A DNA stretch of 64,000 bases from Thermus brockianus (lineage in GTDB: Bacteria; Deinococcota; Deinococci; Deinococcales; Thermaceae). A program made the position numbers and the translations under genes. The notes beneath the pieces were generated by a model. That model saw only the letters and a list, made by a program, of their open reading frames with translations, made no database searches and had not been told where the DNA came from. Positions 1 to 7,607 of the stretch are shown one piece after another; position 1 is the first letter of the stretch; each line of letters starts with the position of its first letter. The stretch is from NCBI RefSeq assembly GCF_021462505.1, contig NZ_JAKEDV010000008.1:49128-113127 (forward strand). The letters are read 5' to 3'.

Positions 1-896
1 TGGCGGACAAGAGGGAGCTCCCAAGCGCGGGCGAAGGCGGGGTCCCAGCCCCCGGTGTAGGGGTTGAGGAGGGCTTCCCGGAGTAGGCCAAGGAGGCCAA
101 GGCCGAGGGCCAAGAGACTGTAGGAGGCGAAGAGTAGGCGGAAGCTCCCCCGTTTCTGCGCGGGTAGGGCTTGGCGAGCCTCTAGGATAGGTGGGCGGGA
201 AAGGAAGACCGCGGGAAGGGCTAAAAGCCCCAGCCAGAGCCCGAGGGCGGCGGCTTCGCCAATGGGGTCCTGGGCTAAAGGGCTTGTCAGGCGGGCGTAG
301 GCCAGGGTGGGGAGGGTGTAGACCCGCTCGGGCAAGCCTAGGACTGCCGGCACGCCGAAGTTTCCGAGAAGGGCCAGGTAGAGCGCACCCCCCGTCACGA
401 GGAGGGAGGGCAGGAGGGCGGGTAGGAAGGCGTAAAGGCGCCTCCAGCCCGTCACCCCGTGGACCCCGGCCGCTTGCAGCAGGGGTAGGGCTGCTTGGAC
501 CTGGGGCTTGAGGAGGAGGTAGGCCAAGGGCGTGTAGTGCAGGGTCCAGGCGAGCAGGATGCCCGGCACCCCATACGCCTTTAGTCCCAGCCCTTGGAGG
601 GTAAAGAGGAGGCCCATCCCGGTGACGAACGGAGGGACCAGGTAGGAGAGGAGAAACACACCCTCCCAGAAGCGGCTCACGCCACCCATTAGGGCCAGGT
701 AGGCCAGGGCGAGGCCCAAACCAAGCGCCAGGAGGGTTCCAGAGGCGGCGAGCCCCAAGCTAAGGATTAGCACGTCTAAGTCCTTTGGGGGAAGGAGATG
801 GGGCAGGCCTCTAGGGAGAAGGGCGATTAAGGGCGAGGCAACGAGGAGGGTGAGGGCGAAGGGGATGGGCGGATAGAGGTGCCGGAGTAGGGTCAT
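1..896 (-). CDS. ABC transporter permease, FbpB/ThiP-like (partial, C-terminus outside window)
   Basis: Inner-membrane permease that would pass a substrate from the two binding proteins encoded just upstream (893-1855 and 1858-2802). Reading the minus strand from the ATG at 896 gives an uninterrupted frame of about 298 residues running off the window edge. It is almost entirely hydrophobic helices with charged loops (start MTLLRHLYPPIPFALT), as in the permeases of Fe3+/thiamine/2-aminoethylphosphonate ABC transporters. These are often double-length, and the frame is still open. The start overlaps the stop of the binding-protein gene by 4 bases (ATGA), showing translational coupling. The Pho-type promoter at the head of the operon suggests a phosphorus compound as substrate; that is inference. 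Confidence 0.75.
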   Translation of the reverse strand, partial: MTLLRHLYPPIPFALTLLVASPLIALLPRGLPHLLPPKDLDVLILSLGLAASGTLLALGLGLALAYLALMGGVSRFWEGVFLLSYLVPPFVTGMGLLFTLQGLGLKAYGVPGILLAWTLHYTPLAYLLLKPQVQAALPLLQAAGVHGVTGWRRLYAFLPALLPSLLVTGGALYLALLGNFGVPAVLGLPERVYTLPTLAYARLTSPLAQDPIGEAAALGLWLGLLALPAVFLSRPPILEARQALPAQKRGSFRLLFASYSLLALGLGLLGLLREALLNPYTGGWDPAFARAWELPLVR

Positions 897-1855
897 CTCC
901 GCAGGCCAAAAAGGGCATTGAAGCGCTCTAGGACCTCCCGGCTAGCCTCCGACCCGCGCACGCTGGCCAGGCGTTGGGGGCTTCCTTTGGGCGGAGGAGA
1001 ACCGGGAATAACGGGGTAGTAACCCCTTTCGGAGAAGATTTGCTGGCCCCGTTCGGAGAGAAGGAAGCGAAGAAATTTTTCTGCCAGGTCTGGTTTGCGG
1101 CTCCACGTGGGTATGCCGACGGGGGTAGGGGCGTAGACCGCTCCATCTTTGGGATATACGAGGGTCAGGGGGGCCCCTTCCGCCAGGAGCTGTCGGACCC
1201 CGTAATCGTTGGTGATGGCAAGCCCGTATTCGCCTCGGGCTAGCTTCTGTTGAAGTACCGGATTTGAGGCTTCTATGGCTAAGCCGTTCTCCTTAAGCTT
1301 TTGCCAAAAGGAGAATCCATAGCGCTCCGTTAGATACCCTAGCTCTACGAGGGCAGGTCCGGAGAAATTGGGATCGGCCATGACCACAAGGTTCTTGTAG
1401 CCCGGCCTTGCTAAGTCTGCCCAGGCGGTAGGGGGTGTGGGGACCCTTTTGGGGTTCACAGCGATGATGTTGTGGAGGAGCCGTACCTCATAATAGTAGC
1501 CTCCCTCGTAGACGTATTGGGGGGGTAAAGAGGGAAAGGTCGGGGTGACGCGCCGCAGAAGGCCCTTTTGCCGGAGTTCATGGAAAAGCTCGGTGCCAAC
1601 GCTCCAGATGAGGTCCGGTTGGGGATTGCCCGCTTCCAGTTCGGCACGGATTTTGGCCGCCACTTCCCCTGCTCCCGAGCGAAATACCCGCACCTCCACT
1701 TGGGGATAGATTTGATTAAAACCTTTGACGATGGCCTGAACGTCGGGCAGTTGGGCTCCGGAGACATAGAGGGTTAGGGTTCCGGCATCCTGGCCCCAGG
1801 CTAGCGGTGAGGCGAGGAAGGCCAAAGACAAGCGAAAATAGCCTATTATCCTCAC
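893..1855 (-). CDS. Extracellular solute-binding protein, FbpA/PhnS-like, copy 2 of a tandem pair
   Basis: Periplasmic binding protein of 320 residues for an ABC importer. A signal peptide ends at SPLAWGQ near residue 22. The mature part has the pattern of the Fe3+/2-aminoethylphosphonate binding family: LTLYVSG at the start, GAGEVAAKIRAELEAGNPQPD around residues 61-81, and a C-terminal ERGYYPVIPG block. It is a clear paralogue of the gene immediately upstream (1858-2802): the same blocks (SNPVLQQKLARGEY, FSGPALVELG against FSGAALATVG, FNALFGLRR against FNTLFGLRR) occur in the same order. It lies 2 bases downstream of that gene and overlaps the permease start. The family binds iron, phosphonates or small organic anions; the substrate here is not known. 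Confidence 0.85.
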   Translation of the reverse strand: MRIIGYFRLSLAFLASPLAWGQDAGTLTLYVSGAQLPDVQAIVKGFNQIYPQVEVRVFRSGAGEVAAKIRAELEAGNPQPDLIWSVGTELFHELRQKGLLRRVTPTFPSLPPQYVYEGGYYYEVRLLHNIIAVNPKRVPTPPTAWADLARPGYKNLVVMADPNFSGPALVELGYLTERYGFSFWQKLKENGLAIEASNPVLQQKLARGEYGLAITNDYGVRQLLAEGAPLTLVYPKDGAVYAPTPVGIPTWSRKPDLAEKFLRFLLSERGQQIFSERGYYPVIPGSPPPKGSPQRLASVRGSEASREVLERFNALFGLRR

Positions 1856-1857
1856 TT

Positions 1858-2802
1858 TTACCTCCTGAGGCCGAAGAGGGTGTTGAACCTCTCTAAGGTT
1901 TCCTGGTCGGCAAATTGAGCCCGAATGGTCGCGACCCTTTCCGGGGCACCCTTAGGCTTGGGGGCTTGGGGCATGACCGGGTAGTAGCCCCTTTCGGCGA
2001 AGATGGCCTGAGCTTCGGGCGACAGGAGGAAGCGTAGGAAGCGCTCGGCGAGTTGTGGGTTGCGGCTCCAGATGGGGATGGCCAGGGGCGTGGGCACCAG
2101 GATGGCCCCATCCCGGGGGTAGATGGCCACCAGGGGAGCTCCCTTGGCCGCCTCTTGCCGTACCCCAAAGTCTGTGGTGATGGCCAGAGCGTACTCTCCC
2201 CGGGCAAGCTTTTGCTGGAGAACGGGGTTGGACTGTTCAATGCCCAGACCCTGCTCCCGCAGGTTCTCCCAGAAGCGTTGCCCGAACCGTGAGGTGAGGG
2301 TCCCCACCGTGGCTAGGGCAGCCCCTGAGAAATTAGGGTCGGGCATGGCGATAAGGCCCCGGTATGCGGGTTTTAGGAGGTCCCGCCAACTTTGGGGGAG
2401 AGTGGTCAGGCGTTGGGTGTTAACAGCGATGACGTTGTAGAGGAGGCGTACCTCGTGGTAGAGCCCACCTCCAGGAGCGTACTGCACCGGGTACCCCGGG
2501 ACCGAGGGAGGCACCCGGCGCAACAACCTCCGCTCGGCCAGCTCCTTGAGGAACGCCTCGTTGGCAAACCATAGGATGTCCGCTTGAGGGTTGCCCGTCT
2601 CTAACTCCGTTCGCACCTTGGCCACCACTTCGCCTGTTCCTGAGCGGAAGATGCGCACCTGGACCCCAGGGTTCCGGGCCCGGAAGGCTTCCACCAGGGC
2701 GTTGACGTCCGCCAGGACCTCCGAGGTGTAGAGGGTGAGGGTTTGCGCCCAAGCGCCTCCAAAGAGGAGGGCCGAGAGGGCAAGGAGTATGGTCCCCTTC
2801 AT
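1858..2802 (-). CDS. Extracellular solute-binding protein, FbpA/PhnS-like, copy 1 of a tandem pair
   Basis: First gene of the operon and the paralogue of the next one. It has 314 residues with a signal peptide (MKGTILLALSALLFGGAWAQ). Family blocks are LTLYTSEVLADVNAL at the mature N-terminus, FRSGTGEVVAKVRTELETG near residue 58, SNPVLQQKLARGEYALAI near 192 and FNTLFGLRR at the end. The ATG at 2802 is 9 bases from a TAGGGT -10 box that belongs to a Pho-type promoter (2812-2843), so the transcript is nearly leaderless. Two binding proteins with one permease suggest either two substrates or one recent duplication. A role in uptake of phosphonates or other phosphorus compounds is inferred from the promoter; iron(III) remains possible from family membership. 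Confidence 0.85.
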   Translation of the reverse strand: MKGTILLALSALLFGGAWAQTLTLYTSEVLADVNALVEAFRARNPGVQVRIFRSGTGEVVAKVRTELETGNPQADILWFANEAFLKELAERRLLRRVPPSVPGYPVQYAPGGGLYHEVRLLYNVIAVNTQRLTTLPQSWRDLLKPAYRGLIAMPDPNFSGAALATVGTLTSRFGQRFWENLREQGLGIEQSNPVLQQKLARGEYALAITTDFGVRQEAAKGAPLVAIYPRDGAILVPTPLAIPIWSRNPQLAERFLRFLLSPEAQAIFAERGYYPVMPQAPKPKGAPERVATIRAQFADQETLERFNTLFGLRR

Positions 2803-2811
2803 GGCCCCTAT

Positions 2812-2843
2812 ACCCTATGTTCTCCGTGTCAGGAATTGGTCAG
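2812..2843 (-). promoter_or_regulatory. Pho-type promoter of the tandem binding-protein operon
   Basis: Read on the minus strand: half-site CTGACCA (2843-2837), spacer ATTC, half-site CTGACAC (2832-2826), eight bases, TAGGGT (2817-2812), nine bases, then the ATG at 2802. The 7-4-7 layout with 11-bp periodicity is that of PhoB boxes. The same layout and the same eight-base gap to a TAnnnT hexamer recur before four other phosphate-linked units in this window. Binding by PhoB is inferred. Confidence 0.65.
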
Positions 2844-2860
2844 GGGGGCCTGGGCCCCCC
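2843..2860 (-). terminator. GC hairpin downstream of the first Ugp-type operon
   Basis: An 8-bp perfect inverted repeat (GGGGGGCC and GGCCCCCC) lies between the stop at 2879 and the next promoter and touches the first half-site of the Pho box. There is no T-run after it, so termination is possible but not certain. Confidence 0.45.
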
Positions 2861-2878
2861 CAACCTTTGTCCTAAAGA

Positions 2879-4159
2879 TCAGCGGCAGAAGGGCCTTAAG
2901 GCCTCCTCCACCCGCCTTTGGTCCTCCTTCGTGGCCTCCCGCACGTCCTTCCGGCCCAGGACCACCGCCTGTTCCGCCTCCGCGATGATGTCCTTGACCT
3001 GCTGGAGGTTGTAGACGGGAAGCTCAGCCCGGGCGTAGGCCAGTTGGTCGCGAGCTGTCTTGGCCTGGGGCCACTCCTGGAGGTACCTCTGCATGATGGG
3101 GAGGTTCCAACTGGAACGGCGGGCGGCCACATACCCCGAGTCCAAAGCCCACCGTGCTTGGAGTTCCGGGCTTGTCATGAATTTGATAAATCGGAGGGTG
3201 GCTTCCCGCTTCTTGGGATCGGAGCCCTTGAAGAGGTAGAAGTTGGCTCCGCCCGTGGGGGTCCCGTACCGCACCAGTTTGGGAAGGAAAGCGGTGCCGA
3301 AGGGGAAGCGGGCGTTGGTTCGGATAAAGCCCAAGGAGCCCGTGGAGTGGTAGATCATAGCCACCTTGCCGGCGGTGAAGTCTCCCGGGGTGGTCCCCCA
3401 GGCCACCACCCCCTCGGGGCTTACCCCGTGCTTCCGGGCGAGATCGGCTTTGAACTGCATCCCTTTACGCACCGGTTCCGTGTCCACCAGGACCTTGCAC
3501 CCCTTTCCTGCGGGGTCGTAAAGCAGACCCCCTGCTTGGATGGTGAGGGCTTCAAGGAGCCACGTGGAACGGTCCTCGGTGGGAATGGCTACTCCGTAGC
3601 GTACGATGCGCCCTTGGGCGTCCCGCTTGGTGAGGCGCTTGGCGTACTCCACCAGCTCGTCCCAGGTGGCGGGGGGTTTTTCCGGGTCTAGCCCTGCTTC
3701 TCGGAAAGCCTCTTTGTTGTAGTAGAGGATGGGCGTGGAGCGCTGGAAGGGGAGGCTATAGACCTTTCCATCCAGGGTGGAGTTCATCATGAAGGCGGGA
3801 AAGAAGTCGTTTACCGCCTGCTTTAGCTCGGGGTCCCTGGCGATGTAGGCGTCCAAGGGCTCTATGGCATCCAACGAGAGGAGGGTGTAGAGTTGTTGCG
3901 AAAGCAAGATGGCCGTATCCGGTGGGTTTCCCGCCTTTATGGCCGCCACCACCTTGGCCTGGTTTTCCTCATAGTTGCCCCCGAAAACCGTGTTTACCCT
4001 GATGTCCGGGTTCTTGGCCTCAAACTCGCGGACGTAGCCTTCAATAAAGCGGGCCAGAGGGCCCGCCACCCCCACCGGGTAGTAGAAGGTGATGGTGGTG
4101 CTCTGCGCTAGGCCAATCCCCAACAGAACCCAAAGGCCGGCTATCTTTCCTGTCCTCAT
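2879..4159 (-). CDS. UgpB-like ABC transporter substrate-binding protein
   Basis: Periplasmic binding protein of 426 residues in the glycerol-3-phosphate/sugar (CUT1) class. A signal peptide ends near IGLAQSTT (residue 19). Family features include YYPVGVAGPL after the signal, GNYEENQAKVVAAIKAGNPP near residues 62-81, LPFQRSTPILYYNKEAF near 134-150, and TGGANFYLF with EATLRFIKFMTSPELQARW in the C-terminal half. It is the last gene of a three-gene operon with two permeases (4172-5029 and 5019-5825), driven by a Pho-type promoter and divergent from alkaline phosphatase. This context favours uptake of glycerol-3-phosphate or glycerophosphodiesters. No ATPase is encoded with it. The second Ugp set at 23972-27777 has a related binding protein. 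Confidence 0.85.
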   Translation of the reverse strand: MRTGKIAGLWVLLGIGLAQSTTITFYYPVGVAGPLARFIEGYVREFEAKNPDIRVNTVFGGNYEENQAKVVAAIKAGNPPDTAILLSQQLYTLLSLDAIEPLDAYIARDPELKQAVNDFFPAFMMNSTLDGKVYSLPFQRSTPILYYNKEAFREAGLDPEKPPATWDELVEYAKRLTKRDAQGRIVRYGVAIPTEDRSTWLLEALTIQAGGLLYDPAGKGCKVLVDTEPVRKGMQFKADLARKHGVSPEGVVAWGTTPGDFTAGKVAMIYHSTGSLGFIRTNARFPFGTAFLPKLVRYGTPTGGANFYLFKGSDPKKREATLRFIKFMTSPELQARWALDSGYVAARRSSWNLPIMQRYLQEWPQAKTARDQLAYARAELPVYNLQQVKDIIAEAEQAVVLGRKDVREATKEDQRRVEEALRPFCR

Positions 4160-4171
4160 CCCTTCACCTCC

Positions 4172-5029
4172 CTAGCCTTTTAGCCCACTCCGGGCAAAGG
4201 CTTCCACGAAGCTTCGCTGGAAGAGCAGAAAGGCGGTGACCATGGGTAGGGCCACCAGTAAGGCTCCCGCAGCGATCAGGCCCCACTCCATCCCGCTCTC
4301 AGCGGAACGGGCGAAGCTGGCAAAGCCCAAAGAGAGCACGCGCTTTTCGGGGCTTTGGATGACCACAAGGGGCCACAGGAACTCGTTCCAGTGATAGACC
4401 AGGCTGACCAAGGCAAAGGCAGCGAGCTGGGGGCGAACTAGGGGCAGGAGAACCCGCCAGAGGACCTGCCAGGGCGTGGCCCCATCCACGTAAGCGGCCT
4501 CCACGAGTTCCTTGGGTATTTGCAGAAAGCCCTGGCGCAGCAGGAAGGCGCCCGTGGCCGAGGCGACATAGGGTAGGGCCAGGGCGGTTAGGGTATCGGC
4601 TAGGCCGAGCCTTTGAACGAGGATGAAGTTGGGCAGGATAAGCGCGGAGGCCGGGAGGAAAAGTTGGAGGAGGATCAGGTAGAAGAGGGTGTTATTCCCC
4701 CGTCCCTTTAGATGAGCAAGGGCAAAACCGGCGGTGGTCACGGTCAAGACTTGCACTAGAAGGAGGCCAAGGGTGAAGGCCAGGGTGTTGAGGTAAAGCC
4801 GAGGGAAGTCGGCGGAACTCCACGCAAGCTTGAGGTTTTCCAAGGTGAACCTGCCTAGCTCCCCGCGGTTGAGGTCTGCGGTAGGGGTGAAGGCGGCGAG
4901 GAGGGTATACCCTGCGATAAGGGCGTAGGGCAAGGCGAAGAGGAGGGCGGGTAGCTGGCGGGCACCCTCCCAAGAAATACGCCGCACGCGGCGGAGGAAG
5001 ACCTTAGGATGCACAGGGCTAAGCGTCAT
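4172..5029 (-). CDS. UgpE-like ABC transporter permease
   Basis: Inner-membrane permease (about 285 residues) of the CUT1 family, partner of the permease at 5019-5825. The start is the ATG at 5029 (MTLSPVHPKVFLRRVRR), overlapping the upstream stop by 11 bases; a longer frame to 5098 is only upstream read-through. Six hydrophobic helices can be followed. The cytoplasmic EAA loop is visible as VEAAYVDGATPWQVLWRVLL about 90 residues from the end, the site that contacts the ATPase. The product ends with FARSGLKG, typical of MalG/UgpE proteins. Twelve bases separate it from ugpB. Confidence 0.85.
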   Translation of the reverse strand: MTLSPVHPKVFLRRVRRISWEGARQLPALLFALPYALIAGYTLLAAFTPTADLNRGELGRFTLENLKLAWSSADFPRLYLNTLAFTLGLLLVQVLTVTTAGFALAHLKGRGNNTLFYLILLQLFLPASALILPNFILVQRLGLADTLTALALPYVASATGAFLLRQGFLQIPKELVEAAYVDGATPWQVLWRVLLPLVRPQLAAFALVSLVYHWNEFLWPLVVIQSPEKRVLSLGFASFARSAESGMEWGLIAAGALLVALPMVTAFLLFQRSFVEAFARSGLKG

Positions 5030-5825
5030 AGTGTACACCTCGCTCCAAGCGGGGTAGAGCGGTGAGGGCGAGGAGGGTGAGAGCAGTGAGCAGGACAAGG
5101 CTCAGGGCCCCCGCTTGGGAAAAGTCAAAGTACTCAAATCCTAGGGTGTAAATGCGGTAAAGAAGATGGTCCGTGGCGCCCATAGGGCCCCCTTTCGTGA
5201 GCACGAAGATGTGGTCCACGTTCCTCAGGGCCCCCAGCACGGCCATTACCCCCACGAAAAAGGTGGTGGGGGAGAGCAGGGGCAGGGAAATCCGCAAGAA
5301 GGTGGCGACCCGCCCGGCCCCGTCAACCCGGGCGGCCTCGAGGAGCTCCCTGGGAATTGCCTGGAGCCCAGCCAGGTAGTAGAGCATGTACAGGCCCGCA
5401 TCCTTCAGGATGCCCACCAGGGCCACGCTCAAGAAGGCGCTAAGGGGTTCCCCTAAGGGGTTTTGTAGCCCTAGTGCCTGGAGGAGGTTGCGAAGGGGAC
5501 CCAAGGGGTTGAGCAGGTAGAGGAAGACAGCGGCAAAGGCCACCGTGGGCAGGATGACGGGGTGAAAGATAAGAAGCCGGGCAAGCAGCCTTAGCCGGCC
5601 GTCCCCCTCCACCGCCACGGCGGCCAACAGGCCCAAGGCTACGGACAAGGGTACCGTGAGGAGCGTGTAAAGGGCGGTAACCCTGAGGGCGTTGAGGTTC
5701 TCCGGGGCAAGCAGCTTAGGGAGTGCGGGAATGCCCTCCTTAGCCGCCACCGCAAAGGGGAGGTAAGTAAAGGCTGCCAGAAAGATGAGGGTGGGGAGGA
5801 GGAGCAAAGCCCAGGGTCCCTTCAT
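5019..5825 (-). CDS. UgpA-like ABC transporter permease
   Basis: First gene of the operon; 268 residues, inner-membrane permease of the MalF/UgpA type. The EAA loop is ELLEAARVDGAGRVATFLRI in the second half, followed by DHIFVLTKGGPMGATDHLLY, a characteristic MalF/UgpA segment. The N-terminus (MKGPWALLLLPTLIFLAAFT) is the first transmembrane helix. The ATG at 5825 is 10 bases from the TAACGT -10 box of the Pho-type promoter at 5836-5867. The stop overlaps the start of the UgpE-like gene. Together with alkaline phosphatase on the other strand it forms a divergent phosphate-scavenging pair. Confidence 0.85.
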   Translation of the reverse strand: MKGPWALLLLPTLIFLAAFTYLPFAVAAKEGIPALPKLLAPENLNALRVTALYTLLTVPLSVALGLLAAVAVEGDGRLRLLARLLIFHPVILPTVAFAAVFLYLLNPLGPLRNLLQALGLQNPLGEPLSAFLSVALVGILKDAGLYMLYYLAGLQAIPRELLEAARVDGAGRVATFLRISLPLLSPTTFFVGVMAVLGALRNVDHIFVLTKGGPMGATDHLLYRIYTLGFEYFDFSQAGALSLVLLTALTLLALTALPRLERGVHYDA

Positions 5826-5835
5826 GCCTGAGAAG

Positions 5836-5867
5836 ACGTTACCTGCGTCCTGTCAGGACAGGGTCAG
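5836..5867 (-). promoter_or_regulatory. Pho-type promoter of the first Ugp operon
   Basis: On the minus strand: CTGACCC (5867-5861), TGTC, CTGACAG (5856-5850), eight bases, TAACGT (5841-5836), ten bases, ATG at 5825. The half-site region also contains the perfect dyad GTCCTG T CAGGAC at 5847-5859. Layout and spacing equal those at 2812, 23898 and 27785. Confidence 0.65.
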
Positions 5868-5942
5868 CTCGGGTTGGGCCTGGTGGGTACCTTGCGGCCT
5901 TCCGGCGGTAGCGGAGGGGAAAACCGGCGTTAGGGCCCGGCC

Positions 5943-5974
5943 ATGACACGCTCCTGAAAAGGCACCTATAGTTT
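5943..5974 (+). promoter_or_regulatory. phoA: Pho-type promoter of alkaline phosphatase
   Basis: On the plus strand: ATGACAC (5943-5949), GCTC, CTGAAAA (5954-5960), then eight bases to TAGTTT (5969-5974), or six bases to the better hexamer TATAGT (5967-5972). The half-sites ATGACAC and CTGAAnn are the same pair as before the second Ugp operon (27799-27816). ATGACA with 18 bases to TATAGT would also serve as an ordinary -35/-10 pair. Confidence 0.6.
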
Positions 5975-5995
5975 TGGTCCTGGAGGTGATATGCC

Positions 5996-7501
5996 GTGAA
6001 AAGGCGTGACCTTTTAAAAGGCGGCCTCATGGCGGGGGCCCTGGCCCTTATGCCCAGGGGAAGGGCCCAGGGGGCTCCCCAGAACGCTCCTTCCCTAGGG
6101 CGGCGGTACCGGAACCTCATCGTCTTCGTCTACGATGGCTTTTCCTGGGAGGACTACGCCGTGGCCCAGGCCTACGCCAGAAGGCGCCAGGGGCGGGTCC
6201 TCGCCCTGGAAAGGCTTCTTGCCCGCTACCCTAACGGCTTGGTGAACACCTATAGCCTCACCAGTTACGTCACCGAGTCCAGCGCCGCGGCCAACGCCAT
6301 GTCCTGCGGGGTGAAGACCGTAAACGGGGGCCTGGCCATCCATGCGGATGGCACGCCCCTCAAGCCCTTCTTCGCCGCCGCCAAGGAGGCGGGGAAGGCG
6401 GTGGGCCTGGTCACCACCACCACCGTCACCCACGCCACACCCGCAGGGTTTGTGGTGTCCAACCCCGACCGCAACGCCGAGGAGCGGATTGCCGAGCAGT
6501 ACTTGGCGTTTGGGGCCGAGGTTTACCTGGGCGGTGGGGACCGGTTCTTCAACCCGGAAAGGCGACAGGACAAAAAGGACCTCTACGCCGCCTTCGCCCA
6601 GGCGGGTTACGGGGTGGTGAAGACCCCGGAGGAGCTCGCCCGCACCAACGCCAGCAAGCTTCTTGGGGTCTTTTCCGATAGCCACGTCCCTTACGAGGTG
6701 GACCGGCGCTTCCAGGGGGTGCGGGTGCCGAGCCTAAAGGAGATGGTCCAGGCGGCCTTGCCCCGCTTGGCCTCCTATCGCAACGGCTTCGTCCTCCAGG
6801 TGGAGGCGGGCCGGATTGACCACGCCAACCATCTGAACGATGCCGCGGCTACCCTCTGGGATGTCCTTGCCGCCGATGAAACGCTAGAGCTTCTCACCGC
6901 CTTCGTGGACCGCAACCCCGACACCCTCCTCCTCTTGGTTTCCGACCACGCCACCGGGGTCGGGGCGCTTTACGGGGCGGGGCGGAGCTATTTGGAGAGC
7001 TCCACCGGGATTGACCTCCTCGAGGCACAAAAGGCGAGCTTTGAGCACATGCGTCGCCAGCTTGGCAACAACCCCGACGCCGCCCAGGTGAAGGAAGCCT
7101 ACCGGTCCATGAAGGGCGTGGCCCTCACGGACGAGGAGGCGGAACGGGTGGTGCGGGCCATCCGCGAACGGGTCTACTGGCCGGAGGGCGTGCGCCAAGG
7201 GGTGCAGCCGGACAACACCATGGCTTGGGCCATGGTTCAGCGCAACGCAGCTAAGCCTGACCGGCCCAACATCGGCTATAGCTCTGGGCAGCACACGGCA
7301 AGCCCCGTGGTTCTCGCCCTCTACGGGCAGGGCCTCCGCTTCTTGAACCTGGGGCTTGTGGACAACACCCACGTTTTCCGCCTCATGGGGGAGGCCCTGG
7401 GCATCCGCTACCAGAACCCGGTGATGAGCGAGGAAGAGGCCTTGGAGGCGCTTAAGGCGCGGCCCCAAAGCGTGCGTCACCCTGAGGACGTTTGGGCCTA
7501 G
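5996..7501 (+). CDS. phoA: Alkaline phosphatase, Tat-exported
   Basis: Hydrolyses phosphate monoesters outside the cytoplasm; 501 residues. The GTG start at 5996 follows a clear ribosome site (GGAGGTGAT, 5982-5990). The N-terminus carries a twin-arginine signal (RRDLLKGG, residues 3-10), indicating folded export. Active-site features of the PhoA family are present: the nucleophile serine block TESSAAANAMSCGVKT, the metal ligand block RIDHANHLNDAAATLWDV, LLLVSDHATG, and the late histidine block SSGQHTASPVVLALYG. It is monocistronic, with a terminator at 7522-7542, and divergent from the Ugp operon; both have Pho-type promoters. Induction by phosphate starvation is inferred from that promoter and from the family. 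Confidence 0.93.
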   Translation: MKRRDLLKGGLMAGALALMPRGRAQGAPQNAPSLGRRYRNLIVFVYDGFSWEDYAVAQAYARRRQGRVLALERLLARYPNGLVNTYSLTSYVTESSAAANAMSCGVKTVNGGLAIHADGTPLKPFFAAAKEAGKAVGLVTTTTVTHATPAGFVVSNPDRNAEERIAEQYLAFGAEVYLGGGDRFFNPERRQDKKDLYAAFAQAGYGVVKTPEELARTNASKLLGVFSDSHVPYEVDRRFQGVRVPSLKEMVQAALPRLASYRNGFVLQVEAGRIDHANHLNDAAATLWDVLAADETLELLTAFVDRNPDTLLLLVSDHATGVGALYGAGRSYLESSTGIDLLEAQKASFEHMRRQLGNNPDAAQVKEAYRSMKGVALTDEEAERVVRAIRERVYWPEGVRQGVQPDNTMAWAMVQRNAAKPDRPNIGYSSGQHTASPVVLALYGQGLRFLNLGLVDNTHVFRLMGEALGIRYQNPVMSEEEALEALKARPQSVRHPEDVWA

Positions 7502-7521
7502 GCGAGGGGCTCCTCCTTCCG

Positions 7522-7542
7522 CCCGCCCCCGCAGGGGGCGGG
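7522..7542 (+). terminator. Rho-independent-type terminator after alkaline phosphatase
   Basis: Nine-base perfect stem CCCGCCCCC and GGGGGCGGG with a 3-base loop, 20 bases after the stop codon, followed by the pyrimidine-rich TCCTTCTCT. Confidence 0.75.
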
Positions 7543-7556
7543 TCCTTCTCTGGGGC

Positions 7557-7591
7557 TTGACTTTTTGAGATTGCATTGTCAATATCAGTCA
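7557..7591 (+). promoter_or_regulatory. Promoter and candidate metal-regulator operator of the zinc cluster
   Basis: TTGACT (7557-7562) is a good -35; a weak -10 (CAATAT at 7580) lies 17 bases on. The region is AT-rich in a very GC-rich genome and carries an outer inverted repeat TGACT (7558-7562) and AGTCA (7587-7591), with an inner imperfect dyad GATTG...CAATATC. This resembles a Fur/Zur-family operator over a promoter; the regulator is not identified. Confidence 0.4.
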
Positions 7592-7607
7592 CTTGAGGAG
7601 GTGCGCC

